Positions 37,001 through 47,560 are shown, numbered from the stretch's first letter. The stretch is 64,000 bases of DNA from Symbiodinium natans (GCA_905221605.1 CAJNDS010000078.1:62001-126000); one strand, 5' to 3'. Notes: a model not told the origin generated them from the letters alone. Numbers and translations are program-made.

Positions 37001-38816
37001 CAAAACTCTGACCCCAACGGGTCAAACCCACAATCCCCACAGTATGCCAAGTACGCTCTGCGCGCCCTGACTGTCCAAACAGGCCCGAACATGTGGATCT
37101 GAACGGCGTAAATCCGCAGGCCCTCAAAACCCTGCAAAGCCATACACCATCATACATCCCAAGCACCCAGGTACCGGATCACAGAGAGCTTGCCGAAATC
37201 GTTGATCAAAGCGGTTTGCTGCATCTGCTGCTACCAGGTGCAGGCAGGGCCTCTGTCAAAGAGAGGGTCCTTGCAAGGTTTGCCTCTGGCATCTCAGACC
37301 CTTCTTAGAGGCCCCAATGCCTGGGTCCCGGGCAAGGTGGGCATAAGCTCCAAAAACCCAAAGAAGTGACGCAAGCGTGAACGGGCCTCGTTTTGGTAAG
37401 GCCCTTATGGGTGCCAGTTCAATTGCACAAGAATGGTCGTTGCTCATCCAAAGATCCCAATTACCTGCCAGATCCTGCGTCACGCCGATGCTGTTGAGGG
37501 GCTTGTGGGTGCACCGGTGGGGGTGTACGGATGCTTGGATGCCTTTAGTGATCCCTGCAGCCGGTGAACCCCACATACCATGGAGATCTTCATGTTCTAA
37601 TGCATGCTGGGCTTCGAGTTGTGTGGATCCGCTGCCACCCTCAGAGCAAGGATGAGATGATGGAAAGGATGTGGTGGGCAGCAAGCGGCCGAATGCGTGC
37701 AAGCTCAGAGTGCATCGTGTCACAGTGGGTCACTTTGCAAGGTTCTACACTGTGCTGCTTTGACAAAGATTGAATTTGGGACAGCACCTTTTCGCCCCGA
37801 CCCGTGTTTCAGGATCGCAAGTTCAGGAGGGGGGGGGGGGGTTCTTGCCATAACCGTTCTGGGAGCACCTTCGCCACCGAGTTCCGCCCAGATCAGGGCT
37901 CCATGGGCTCCATGGGCTCCATGGGCTCCGTGTGGAGAAGCGCGCCGTGGTTAGGGCCTGCGAGGTGTGTGGCCATCGTAGTCATGGTAGTCATCAAATG
38001 CATCTCCCAGAGTCACTCTTTCATCAGAGGCAGAGCTGTGTAGCTGTGCTGATGACGAGGTAGACTGTACTGTGCAAGATGTAGCCGAGTCACCCTCAGC
38101 CCCGACGCTCCCAGGTTCGACCTCTGAGCGACACCACTGAAAAGACATGGGGGTTGCCTCGATCATCGGATGGACTCCATGAGAGTCATGTAAAGCACGT
38201 ATCCCAGGAGAAGCATCAAATTGAAAACTGCTGACTGACTGGCAGCCCCAGATTCCAAGTATCTTGATGGTCATTCTGAAAGAAGCTCCTCATGTGCTGT
38301 TTCTGGGGATCTAGTTTATCATCCACAACTCAAGAGCCCTAACCTTCCCTCTCCTCCTGTTTAGCCTTGTGATCCTGGTGTTTGCAGTTTAGAATCTTGC
38401 GCTTGCTATCGCTAGCTTGTAGAGCTCTTACGGCAACTAGAGTTTCCTGCCAGCATGTGGTTGACATCACCACTGTTGCGCCGTGCGTTTCACTTCGCCG
38501 CTTTGACATATGAGTGGCAGCAAAACTAAACGACCAGACTGTGTTAGGACTGTCTGTGCAATGCCCACCGACTGCATGTGAAACATCTGCTCAAGATTAT
38601 GAATTTCGGGCAGGGCCCTTTGAAGAGGTTTGTTTAGTACTGACCTCAGCAATGTAGAGCTTAATCGAAACTGTTCAACCATCTGCAGCCGTCCTTTTCG
38701 CATCCATGAAGCCCAAACCCTAAAGCTTCCAATTTTCCCTCCTCCAGGAGCTGCGCCGAACCGAGCCCTCCCAAGCCTCCCGACGCTTCGCCGCCGCGCG
38801 ATGGGCACGCCTGGAG
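29973..38816 (+). CDS. Multi-exon gene of unknown function (partial model)
   Basis: Several plus-strand intervals have AG acceptors, good donors, protein-like composition and compatible phases: 29973-30056, 30702-30819, 32568-32647, 32777-32864, 34112-34187, 34432-34506, 34555-34626, 35084-35167, 35303-35384, 37171-37237, 37561-37728 and 38748-38816. The first four chain in phase, as do 34432/34555 and 35084/35303. I recognise no domain: the product would have a Pro/Ala-rich start, Leu-rich segments (VLNAVQRLQPHEAALLLVAW), a Gln/Pro-rich part and a Ser/Tyr/Asp-rich part (YSDQYSDSD). Exons are certainly missing. It may be one gene, two, or the 5' part of the PPR gene that follows on the same strand. 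Confidence 0.4.
30702..30819 (+). CDS. Unknown gene, exon
   Basis: CAG|GTC acceptor and AAAAG|GT donor; encodes VIYRSPNDAAATQLPDTRG and LPALLQELQIPK. The donor abuts a long CT tract. Confidence 0.5.
30824..30982. repeat. (CT)n microsatellite
   Basis: CT dinucleotides with short CCCT and GTTC interruptions, directly after an exon donor at 30820. The duplicate frames here (LSLSLS or ERERER) are not real proteins. Confidence 0.9.
32568..32647 (+). CDS. Unknown gene, exon
   Basis: TTTTCAG|GT acceptor; LFVLSEEPGQGPRAER then TAGEALGAAK. Its 2-base start completes the codon opened by 30702-30819. GT donor at 32648. Confidence 0.45.
32777..32864 (+). CDS. Unknown gene, Leu-rich exon
   Basis: CACAG|GTG acceptor; VLNAVQRLQPHEAALLLVAW then RGCFYESLQ. 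A GA donor at 32865 is likely, because the frame stops right there. Confidence 0.4.
32889..33791 (+). CDS. Long open frame, 300 codons, unknown
   Basis: Starts MTRLDLGQRGAITLLVWQNL and ends before TGA. The length is more than chance normally gives outside repeats. Two segments look protein-like (VKYRAGFVRTALREFVQPVW at 32950, and PRLMQVLLERLLTALEQ at 33420). It may hold one or more exons of the surrounding gene read in the same frame rather than be a gene itself. An overlapping minus frame (32781-33218) seems a shadow. Confidence 0.3.
   Translation: MTRLDLGQRGAITLLVWQNLVKYRAGFVRTALREFVQPVWAVYGKSPCAHHARGRGEFIGPFPQKGADGDTSSRDFNSISQPQACTAVVHFAGFAGFGRGAANFDALWPHIARIFLGAGRGVEGARSQSCAQTIPQGSGLSLEPLRPISASGCASSTLTRSLGREGSRPIPTEKLRPRLMQVLLERLLTALEQASIKAARAASNRAWLCLPAFQLPIALQGACSCYFPTCVPSTIECSRFWRFAVCCNTTPLPELKPAFALSSLVCQAAVAQENTKQTKSFPGILISCFRPQPIAIQSQL
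33964..34018. repeat. (GT)n microsatellite
   Basis: GGTA units followed by about 22 GT dinucleotides. Confidence 0.9.
34112..34187 (+). CDS. Unknown gene, exon
   Basis: GLSGLSPALPLCEVCEVL then DRGHAAA, between AAGCAG|GGC and CAG|GTGGGC. Confidence 0.4.
34432..34506 (+). CDS. Unknown gene, Gln-rich exon
   Basis: VMQAQPQVNVSASWFNSET then TDAASE; phase 0 at both ends, CAACAG acceptor, GAG|GTCC donor. Confidence 0.45.
34555..34626 (+). CDS. Unknown gene, Pro/Gln-rich exon
   Basis: VNVGGAPVISGQAPQYPP then GPWQAK; CTCAG|GTG acceptor and AAAG|GTTG donor; joins the previous exon in phase 0. Confidence 0.5.
35084..35167 (+). CDS. Unknown gene, Ser/Tyr/Asp-rich exon
   Basis: AGPLPSHVLTARKHSESQ then YSDQYSDSD; ends with two bases (GG) completed by the next exon's G. 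Confidence 0.45.
35303..35384 (+). CDS. Unknown gene, exon
   Basis: CVVTFEMIERTAPFELAG then LGIEIKKDL; CTCCAG|G acceptor, TTG|GT donor. Confidence 0.5.
36948..36990. repeat. (CTCGGCCC)n short minisatellite
   Basis: About five GGCCCCTC units. Confidence 0.85.
37171..37237 (+). CDS. Unknown gene, exon
   Basis: VPDHRELAEIVDQSGLLHLL then LP; CCCAG|GTA acceptor, CAG|GTGCAG donor. Confidence 0.45.
37561..37728 (+). CDS. Unknown gene, longest exon (56 codons)
   Basis: PVNPTYHGDLHVLMHAGLRV, VWIRCHPQSKDEMMERM, then WWAASGRMRASSECIVSQW; CCCTGCAG acceptor, TGG|GTCAC donor, phase 0. Not recognised. Confidence 0.5.
37896..37930. repeat. (TCCATGGGC)n short repeat
   Basis: Three to four 9-bp CTCCATGGG units next to a poly-G run at 37830. 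Confidence 0.8.
38748..38816 (+). CDS. Candidate exon, Arg/Ala-rich
   Basis: CTCCAG|GAG acceptor and GAG|GTGAGG donor; ELRRTEPSQASRRFAAARW then ARLE. Good splice context; an amphipathic Arg/Ala composition like this occurs in organelle-targeting segments, which would suit a PPR protein, but that link is a guess. Confidence 0.4.
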
Positions 38817-39484
38817 GTGAGGTTTTCCTTTGCAATTTCAATTTTTGTATCTTTCACACACATATACATCCACACACTTATATGTCTTATGTACATATTA
38901 GTCTGTTGTTCTGTTCTATTCTTCGCATTGATATATATATATATATCTTTGGGGCTAGTGAGAACACCCTCGGGGCATGCTGGAGGAGTATGTTTTTTTT
39001 TTGTTTCGGGGGGGGGGTGGGTGGGTGCGGTTTAGGGTCGCAGCATGTTGCGGGTTTCAGGATGCCCGGAATACTCAGGAGAGCGTGGGGGTTATGGCTA
39101 TGGCTTGAAGTTCTCAAGTCTTCTCGAGTCTTCTCTGCCTGGCCCAGGTGGACCAGGTGGCGTCACCGGGCCGAGTTGGGTGGTTCGAGGATGCGGGCTT
39201 TATGGGGCTTCGGGCCGGGTGCTTGTTGGCATCAGGTTATATGAGGGCGTGGGTGTTGTTTCCTAGCTTGCTCGGGGGTGCATGGATGTGGATATTCCTT
39301 TTCTCTTGGCTAGAGAAGAAAGCGGAAGTTGCACGGGGTTCGGGTTTCAGGAAATTCCGAAATCACAAAACCATTTGGGGCCGCAAGTGCTTGGAGGCCT
39401 GGGGGTTGAATTGTGAGTTTGCTCGCCTGTTCCCAAAAAGCCCCGCCAAGCCACTACCCAAACTACCCAAACTACCCAATGCAG

Positions 39485-39576
39485 ATCCGCGGGGTTAGGT
39501 ATGGCGTCCTGGTCAGCGTGTGCGCCCGTGGCCATTTTTGGGAGGAGGCCCTCCACTGGCTGGAAGCTGGAGCTCG
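39485..39576 (+). CDS. PPR exon 1 seen
   Basis: IRGVRYGVLVSVCARGHFW then EEALHWLEAG matches a full, divergent PPR unit. The end is uncertain. Confidence 0.45.
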
Positions 39577-42500
39577 CACTAGCGGGGGCATCGGAGTTCG
39601 CAGCATTCTTGCAGCCTCGATATTGCAGAAGTAATGCAGGTTGAGGGTGTGGAGAGAGAAACTTCTTCTGACATGCTGAGGTGTGGGGAAGTGATGACAC
39701 CCAAAAGGCATCAAAGAAGACTCCCCCTCTTTTTGTTTTGTTCTTCTCCTTTCTTGTCCAAGGCGGATCTTGCAGCCCAGGGCCTCCGCTCGGAGCCTCG
39801 GCCCAGTTGGCCCAGTTGTTGGCCCAGTTGGGTTGGCCCAGTTGTTAGCCCAGTTGGGTTGGCTCATTTGCAGACTCTTTAAAGAGACCTGGTAGCAGAG
39901 CATCGATGCGCTCTCAATTTCAGGATGTCTTGAGCCTGCCTGCTTCCTTAAAGCTACGCTACACATCAAGCCCTGGCCTGGTTCCACCAGTGGCTGGTAG
40001 ATGAGGCAGGTAAAGTGATCGAGCTGTGTCCTGACTCGAAGACAACGAGGATACGATTATCTTCAACTCCGCCATCACGGCATGCGGGAAAGGGAGGCAA
40101 TGGCAACTTGCACTCTGCTTGCTTGAGTACCTTTGCCAGCAGTTTGACCCGGGGTTTTATGGGGAAGGGGGGGGAAGCGGGGAGGAGGAGCGTTTAATCT
40201 TGATTCGGCCTTGAAGGGCTTGGGGTGGAGAGGCTTGCAAAGAAAAGGGGAATGAGGGAGTTTAGGCTGTTGGTGTATTTATTTGTTGTTTTTTTTGAAC
40301 GGGTTTCTGGGGGTCCAGCAGTTTCAAGATGCCAAAAGAATTGGTCGGCAGCTTGACATCGGGGTTGATCAGCGCTCGAAGAATGGGAGGGCATGATGTG
40401 CCCGAAGTCCTGAAGTCTTCCCCCCTCACAAAGTGACTCTCTCGCAGAGGGATAAACCGAAGCCCTGAACCTTCACACTGAAGTACGGGACGAGCAAGCC
40501 CGTCCCGCCACAACTTCGAAGATGCTCTCAAGGGACATGCAGAGGGAGCTGTACGAGGCACGCGGTCGCAAGATGCTCTCTTTTCTGCACGAACTTGCGT
40601 GGGTGCAGGACTTCGGACCTCAGGTGTTTAGGTGGTTCAGGGCTCGGAGCTTCGCTCCCATATCTCAAGATCCCTCAGATGGACGTCATTTCCTTCAATG
40701 CGGCTATCAGTGCGTGCGAGACACCAAGCTGGAAACAGGATGTCATCACAAGTTGATGCCTGAAGCATAACATGCCAGAGCAGGTATTTGCGTGTTGGAC
40801 TGATTTCACTGTTTTTGCCGTTTGCTGTATGGTCATGGCTGTAGTAGCTAGCGCCTGAGAAGCTTTCTGCACCCTGTTTCATGGATTTTGTACGAGGAAC
40901 TTTGTTTAGAACTGATTGAGCATTGCAGTGTGAACATGAAGAGCAACTTTGTGGAAGAGAGCGTTGAACGTTCAAGAAGTAGAATGCTTTGACACGCAAG
41001 TTCCTTGACAAGTATGCAGTGACCATTGCTACAGAAATGTCGGTGCTTGCAAAGTGAAGAAAGTTTCGACACGATTCTTGCAGAACGACGAAGAAGGATG
41101 GACTGTTTAATCTTCAGTTTTGTCCACAACAGTCTGTGAAAACATGGAACGCATCAGTACGCAAGAAGCAACAAACATATGCAGCGTCCGAACAGTTTGG
41201 AATTTGTCGCCACATGTTCCGCTAGAAGAAAACCGAACACACCACAAGTTCTTCTGGTTGAAGTGAAAGGACAAATTGTATCGTGAGCTTGAAACCTGTC
41301 TCCCTGTACACTGAATATGCTTCCTTGTGAATGTGAAGCTCTTCCCTACGAACTGTTTTCAACCACATGCGGACGAAAGCATGTATGATGCGAGAAACCT
41401 GTCGCACCACAAAACAGGACATAAATATTCCGAGCTAGCATCTCTATCTTCCGATTGCACGTGGAAATGCTCCAAGTGGATTTCCGATGCATATACTCTT
41501 GCATTCCGATACATGGCGCTCGGATACCTGCCGTGTTCCACCCTCAATAGGAGGATGCTTAGTGTCTCAACAGACCCCTTCACACAGAAGTAGTTGTAAC
41601 ATGTCGTACAGTTGCAATAAATCTCCTTTGCGTCAAGTCTAACTGCGTATCGTATGCTTCTTCTCAGCCTGTCAAGACTGCATACATGTCGGTAGAGCGG
41701 TGATGAGCCAACTCAGCGGTACAAATTCACAGGATGTGGGCAACCCAAGCAACATACCTTCAAAGAAAAGTGCATAAACAAAACTACAAGACAACATCCT
41801 AGACCCTACTGTTTGAACATTTCATTGATGCATCGGTACCATGAGGACTTTACATTCAAATGCAAAACAGACAGACAGCAACATCGACCGTGAAGACGCT
41901 TATTTGGATGAAGACGATGAAGTCTTTCGCAGAACTGCAAGACTTAGCAGTGCCAGAACCGGTCGATTTGTAGCCTGCAGACAGCATGAATCAAGAGACC
42001 GAGGGTCCAAACTCTACGCTTTTTGCTCGGATCGCCAAGCCAAGGAAGTGCGATCACTGGCAAGAAGCTCTGAGGTTGCTGGAGGCGCAAAGTTTCGACG
42101 ACATGATGTTGGGCACCTGGAGCCCTCGAACACGTAAGACCCCGCACTCCCGCACTGCGCCACGGTCTCGCGCGCTGCAGCACGCCCAGACCCGCGCATA
42201 GGAAAGAAGGGAAGCCAACTGCATGCTCTGCATGCTCGCAGGTTTGTCGATGTCGCAGTTATCATGAGAATCCTGAGAGGTGCTGCCAGAGAAGCGGCTT
42301 GTGGGCAATGACACAACGCAGCTGGTCTTATCGTGGTGGGTATGTCCTCAGGGGATGATTTCCATGAGCGCTGCAGCAGCACAAGGTTGTCTGGATGTCC
42401 TGACATTTGCTGCTACCATTGAATACTGGGAGGTCAGAGCTGCCAACATCAATCCCCAAACCTCTCAATCTCAACTGAGTCTTGAGCATCTCGCAGTCTT

Positions 42501-45500
42501 CTGCCGATGGGGCGACAAAGTGAGGTCAGAGCTCCCCCTTTGCCTCTTTGCCTGCCGCCCGTTTAATGTCAGAGCCCCGCACGCCGCCATCTGCAAGGTA
42601 CAGCGCCGCAATCAGTGCATGTGCAGGGGCCGGGCGCTGGCAAGAGGCGGCACATGAAACCAAGAAAGACTGTCAACCCAACTGAGCCCAACCTCAAAAG
42701 GCCCTAATCCTTCTGCTGACCGAGGGCTGGTGCAGCTCAACCGCTAAGAATCCAAGCCTTAAAGCCTAAAATTCCAGAGCAATCCTTAAGCCTGTGCCTG
42801 CGGAGACAAGAGGCTCAGCATCTCTTGGAAAGCTTGGATGCTGAGATTGTCGAGCCGAGCGTGTGCTGCAGCTGCACTGGTACCCTTCAAACTCAACCAA
42901 ACTTTTAATCATGGGGGAAGATTCCTTGAGGTTGTGAGCTCTTTACTTCATTTAGCTTTGCCCAGCCCTCTGGAGTTACACTTGGACGGGATCCTTGCTT
43001 TGTGCGGCAGTCAGCAGGCCCCCGAGACAACTCCTCAGTTTACAACGAATAGTAGTAGAGGCTCTCGCGCATCAGCTTAATTGTGCGGCACATCTGCACC
43101 CAGCACCGAGGATTGCTTTCAACGCCGCCATCACGGCATGCGAACGCGGGCAGCACTGGTCGCAGGCCTCAAGCGAAACGAGACGCCAGAGATCTGACTG
43201 TCCCATGCGTGGTCCACTCCGGCACGGGCAGGCGGTTTCGATGCCATCTCGCATTCCGGCACGACCCGGACCAACAAATGCCCCAAACCTCAGAATTTCA
43301 TGCCCGGCATTGTGCATTGAAGGTCCCGGCTCGTCCTGCAAAAACTCGGGGTCCCTCGGATGCCTGTCCTGAACCGCTCGACAGCACCTTAAACAGCCTT
43401 AAACACCTGTGTGCATCTACCACCTCCGGCCACCTCCACACCCTAAACCGTCAACAGGCCCTGTTTCTACTGGACGAGCTGGGGCAAAGATCGATGCAGC
43501 CCTCTGCAGCTTGGGCGGTGATTCGATAGCTGTTTAGGCGCGATGTCAGTCTTGGTGGCTCCCTAGCAAACGCTACTTGATTGGCAGTTCTTCGAGGGCA
43601 TGTCTGGCCTCAGGACAGACTTCTCTGAAACATTGTTGTCAGGTGCTCACATGTAGTGCCATGCCTGTTAGGGGCCAGGGCATATCAATTTCATTGAACA
43701 ACATTAGATATCAGAGGGTCGCCGAGGGGTGCCTTGATGTAAACTCGCCAATGCCCAGGTAGTTACGTACAGCGCCGCTCTCACTGCATGCGAAAGGGCC
43801 GGGCGCTGGGCTGTTGCTCTGCACCTGCTTGATGAGATGCAGCAGAAGGCGCTGCGGCAAATGCTTCTATGTTCGCATGCTCCCAAGATTCGCTGAGTGT
43901 TGCGAAGAACGCCCAAAAAACCCTTAACCCGAAGCCTGAGCATGCCTAAACCCGCACCATCTACCCGTAAACAGCTCAAGCCCTGCGCAGGCTTGCGACC
44001 CCAATATCATCACCCAGAATGCGGCGGCTCGCCCAATCCAGCTTGTGCCTTTGAGGGAAGGTTCCTGCGCAGTAAAGCTTAGGGTCTCGGGATCTGTCGA
44101 GGAGGCATCCATAGGACCACGAACACGTGAACCGTACAACGTGCTGACCTTGACGGCCTGAAGTAAAGCGCCTGTAACCCCTAACCGCCCTAACCCTGTT
44201 TCCACAGTTTGGAGAGCTCCTGGCCAAAGCAGGCCATCAGCGCGCTGGGCAAGAGCGAAGAATGGGAGCGGGCACTGCAGACCGGACAGCATGTAACCAC
44301 AGAGCTGTTGCCTCTGCATTCAGATGAACACCTTCAGTTGTTGGTCCGAGGCACCTGTTTGGGAATCTCACGGCCTGGAATCTGCAGCCGAACCTCATCT
44401 CGTGCCCCGACTCGCCTCTCCCTTCCACCACATTTTGTCAGCTCACGCGAGGTACAACGCAGCCATCGACGCATGCGAGAACGGCGCCCAGTGGATGCCC
44501 TGCCAGACTGGCTTAACCGTTATTTGCAATCTTGGCTTTTTTCCGCAGGTTGGATTGCCTCACCATTTCTCGCATCTTCCACTCCGCTACATTACATAGT
44601 GCCCGTGGGGTACTTTGCTGACATGATGGTCTTCCATGCAAGCTAGATATTGGGCATGTTTGTCAGTGTAGGAGCATTGAAGCTGAGTCCATACACCTTC
44701 TCATCGAAGATTCCGGGCCATAGAATCCAGAATCAGCGTAGATCCCGCATCAACCTCACCAACACCAAGCCACTCTCGTCAGCTCAGGTGAACTTAGTGC
44801 GGCTGTTGATAAGGAAGGATCTCTTTCAATCCAGCAGAGTCCTTTGTCAATAGCATTGAATGGCCATCAGCTCTGAGAAGTTCAAGGAGTGAGAGCACCT
44901 TCTTACGTTTGTTGTGTTTGTAGGGCGCTGTCGTGGGCAGGGCGAGCTTTGTGATTCGGCTCAGATGCCTCAGACCTTCTGAAAGGCCCTGTAATGTCCT
45001 GTCTTCATTTCTGTTCTCCTCCGCTCCTGTCTCTTAGGAGAGAGGCCGTCGCATTGCTCAATGAGGCCGATGCCAGGACCGGTGATCTAGCAGTGAAGCC
45101 AAACGAAACACGCGGCTGTGGGCTCTACTCTTGCACATGGTGTCGTTTAGGACCGCCATGAAGTACACAAAATCTGTCAAGACCATGAAGATTGAGATTC
45201 TAGACCAGAAGACAGCGAAATCAGTAGCTTCTTGAACAGAATGAGTTCGAACCTTTAAAGATCGGGATTCATAGAGATTTCATGAGGAAGGTTTGATTTA
45301 CTTGGCAGTTTCGTCAGGTTTCGAGTTAGGGGATGTTTCGCAGGTGGGTGAAGCATGATTGCATGTACCTCACCAGATACAAGCCGCCAGGAACAAGGGC
45401 TAAAGGTTGGGAAGTGTAGGGGGGGGATACAGGGCTAAGGGGCTTGGGGGATAAGCTAGCCTGTCCTCATAGCTGATCAAGAATGGCCCGGCACCCTTGA

Positions 45501-47560
45501 AACACGCCCCAGGAGCCTCCGCCCCAACGTCATCAGCATAAGCTCAGCGATCAGCGCCTGCGAGAAGGGCCAGGCCAGGGCCCCCGAAGCTCCAAAATCC
45601 CCAAGTTTGGTCTTGTTAAAACTTGTACAACTGGTGCAACTTGCTTGTGCGATGAATTTGTCAAAGTGTTGACCATTGCTGACCACGCCAAAGAGCCCTG
45701 GGCCCTAAAGCGCGAAGCGGTTCGGACCAGCCAAAGCCCCCCTAAAGCCTCCAAAGCCCACTCCAATCACCGGAGTTCCGAAGCCGCTCACGAAGGAGTG
45801 GCAAGCGGCCCTGGCTCTTCTCCACAGCATGGGCAGCAGATCCTTGCAGCCCAACATTGTTTCCTACAGCTCCTGGGTCAACATAAAAGGACTACCCAGA
45901 TGCTCCTGCGCTCCTGCGACCCCTGCCACCTGACATTTGACATTGCTCTTCGGTGGGGTTTGGACATGGTAGGGGCATATGTAACCGTGACAGGTTTTGG
46001 GTTACAGTGACACAGACCATGCGTTACAGGGAAAAGCTCGTTATAGGTTAACATGACAAGAGTCAGCTCTTACGGAAGACACACACTGCAGCCATTTGGG
46101 CTTCCTTCTAATTGCCTCCCAGGCAGGCCAGGGCGTAAACAGACTAGGGAGCAGGTAGTGAAGACACCTGAAGAGGCCCCTCCCGGGTCATTGGGTAAAT
46201 GCACATAAGCCACTCTGCTCTTCATGGAAGGTTCTGCGATCAACGCAGTTGGACGTGGGGAGCAGTGGCAGGCCGACCTGAGGGGCCCTTGTCACGAGGG
46301 CAGTTCTTGAGAGCTTTGGGCTCCGATTGCGGCAGTGGGGCTGTAGAAGGTGTGCAGCCAGAAAATATCTCTTCCGAGAGCACTTACTGGAAGTTTGTAT
46401 CGTTATCAGTTCCGCGTAGCACGTGTTCATGCGTCCCACAAGCCCTGACGTCCTCATCTTGGCCGCACGTGGAAAGGTGGCCTTGAACCTTTTTGCCGAG
46501 CTCAGCAGTCAGGAGCCAAAAGCTAAACTCGGAGGCCCTTTACACCGTAACCAAAATCCATGGATTGAGGGGTTTGGGGGCCTCTGGGCTCAGGGCCTCT
46601 CAGGGGGAGGGGAGGGAGGGGGGGGGGGCAAATGGATGCCAGGAGCTGGAGCCCAACATTGTCACATGCAACCTGGCCATCTCTGCATGCGAGAAAGGAG
46701 CCCCAGAAGTGTTCGGAGAATTTGAGGGCGCTTGAAATGAAGTCTCAGCTCACGCAAAACCCAGAAGACCCAGAAGCCCCAGTTCCAGGAGACCAGTGGC
46801 TGGGCTCCCTCATCCTTCTCCGAGACCTCCAGGAAAGGGCCTTGCAGGTGCGCCCGTTTGGGCTTCATGGGCAGGCGAGGGGATGGTCGGCACTCCTGGA
46901 TATCGAGGCATGCAAGAGTCTGGGGGCTTCCGTCGTCCAAGCTCTTCAACTCTCCACTGCCAAAAAACGACCGTACAACTCCCTTGTGCAAGGCGGTGAG
47001 GGTTTTGGGCTTGTGTCTCAGACTGATTTGCATGGTCCCTGACAAGCCCCGGAACCACCAAAACTAAACCACTTTGCAGGGATATGCTGGGGTCGAAACC
47101 ATGCCTCAAACAGGTGCAGACTCCGCACAGCATCTGAAAACTGTGCCCGCAAGCCCATCGCTTATATAAGCCTGGGATATGCACAAATAGCACAAGCAGA
47201 AACATCTACCATCCCCAAAACAACACCACGCCGTCCAAGCCGCCTCAAACCGTTGCGCAGGCCAACACCATCTCCTACACTGCTGCTGCCTGGGCTACAA
47301 AGAAATGACGGCCTTAAGTTGCCCTAGAGGAAGCGTGCCTATCCACGATCTACGAGTATCTGCCATCTACTTACCAACAACAAATAGGCGCCCCAAATTG
47401 GCTGCCAATGTTCAATGCCAAACATTGGCGCTGAGTGCCAACGTTTCTACGATTTGTGCCTGATTTGTGCCTGTGCATTGAGCTTTCAGCTGAAACTCGC
47501 TGTTGCACTGAAACCAAGGCTATCACAGCTTGCGAGGCCAAGATCGCCCCCCCCATCAGA
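39485..47560 (+). CDS. Pentatricopeptide repeat (PPR) protein gene, multi-exon
   Basis: About 20 plus-strand exons encode PPR units of the dinoflagellate type, in which helix A reads like FNAAISACEKGxxWQ and helix B like ALxLLxEMxxxxxxP. Clear examples lie at 40050, 40679, 42598, 42813, 43111, 43458, 43759, 44233, 45513, 45796, 46643, 46789 and 47261. Neighbouring exons join in phase, often through GC donors (42647, 43166, 45574) or GA donors (42857, 46698), and introns recur just after helix A. PPR proteins bind organellar RNA one base per repeat and act in processing, editing or translation (family knowledge). Neither start nor stop is certain; exons up to 37-38.8 kb may belong to it. Several units are imperfect (for example AITACEAKIAPPI at 47518), so decay is possible. 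Confidence 0.75.
39790..39870. repeat. GGCCCAGTTG tandem repeat
   Basis: About six units of GGCCCAGTTG with GGTT spacers, in a PPR-gene intron. Confidence 0.85.
40050..40141 (+). CDS. PPR exon
   Basis: DTIIFNSAITACGKGRQWQ then LALCLLEYLCQQ: a complete helix A plus helix B unit after GAG|G. Confidence 0.75.
40679..40742 (+). CDS. PPR exon
   Basis: MDVISFNAAISACETPSWKQ; CTCAG acceptor, helix A type. Confidence 0.65.
40860..42003. other. Intron-like stretch without visible exon
   Basis: AT-richer than its surroundings; no PPR-like segment, repeat or RNA gene noticed. Confidence 0.4.
42004..42133 (+). CDS. PPR exon
   Basis: TLFARIAKPRKCDHWQEALR then LLEAQSFDDMMLGTW; ends AACAC|GTAAGA. Confidence 0.55.
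42386..42432 (+). CDS. PPR exon, helix A part
   Basis: CLDVLTFAATIEYWE; AAG|G acceptor, GAG|GT donor. Confidence 0.5.
42598..42646 (+). CDS. PPR exon, helix A
   Basis: YSAAISACAGAGRWQE; GC donor at 42647 joins AQHLLESL of the next exon in phase 0. Confidence 0.7.
42813..42856 (+). CDS. PPR exon, helix B
   Basis: AQHLLESLDAEIVE; a GA donor at 42857 yields VEP-IAFNAAI at the junction with the next exon. Confidence 0.6.
43111..43165 (+). CDS. PPR exon, helix A
   Basis: IAFNAAITACERGQHWSQ; GAG|G acceptor, GC donor at 43166. Confidence 0.7.
43458..43505 (+). CDS. PPR exon, helix B, 48 bases
   Basis: ALFLLDELGQRSMQPS; phase 0 at both ends, GC donor, continuing into VVTYSAAL. Confidence 0.7.
43759..43862 (+). 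CDS. PPR exon, helix A and B together
   Basis: VVTYSAALTACERAGRWAVA then LHLLDEMQQKALRQ; the best-preserved unit, without the usual intron between helices. End approximate. Confidence 0.7.
43991..44023 (+). CDS. PPR exon, start of helix A
   Basis: ACDPNIITQNA; GC donor at 44024 splits the NAAIS motif, completed by the next exon. Confidence 0.55.
44233..44271 (+). CDS. PPR exon, rest of helix A
   Basis: AISALGKSEEWER; AAGCAG|G acceptor, GC donor at 44272. Confidence 0.6.
44452..44496 (+). CDS. PPR exon, helix A
   Basis: YNAAIDACENGAQW; GAG|G acceptor; a GC donor at 44497 is possible. Confidence 0.6.
45513..45573 (+). CDS. PPR exon, helix A
   Basis: SLRPNVISISSAISACEKGQ; GC donor at 45574; continues EWQAALALL in phase 0. 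Confidence 0.7.
45796..45876 (+). CDS. PPR exon, helix B plus next helix A
   Basis: EWQAALALLHSMGSRSL then QPNIVSYSSW; GAAG|G acceptor, TGG|GT donor. Confidence 0.7.
46440..46512 (+). CDS. PPR exon, divergent
   Basis: SPDVLILAARGKVALNLFAE then LSSQ. Borders approximate. Confidence 0.4.
46643..46697 (+). CDS. PPR exon, helix A
   Basis: ELEPNIVTCNLAISACEK; a GA donor at 46698 gives EKGDQWLGS at the junction. Confidence 0.65.
46789..46847 (+). CDS. PPR exon, helix B
   Basis: DQWLGSLILLRDLQERALQ; CAG|GTGCGC donor. Confidence 0.65.
47261..47302 (+). CDS. PPR exon, helix A start
   Basis: ANTISYTAAAWATK; GCGCAG|G acceptor; phase 0 after ERALQ. Confidence 0.55.
47518..47560 (+). CDS. PPR exon, decayed helix A
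   Basis: AITACEAKIAPPI after CCAAG|G. Last PPR-like signal before the satellite block. Confidence 0.35.

Noticed and set aside
37951..38274. Ser/Asp-rich minus-strand frame of 107 codons
   Set aside because: Low-complexity, no family, lies between plus-strand exons; not enough to call a gene.
40637..41129. Minus-strand frames of 93-129 codons inside the PPR region
   Set aside because: They overlap a plus-strand PPR exon (40679) and have no recognisable domain; most likely shadows.
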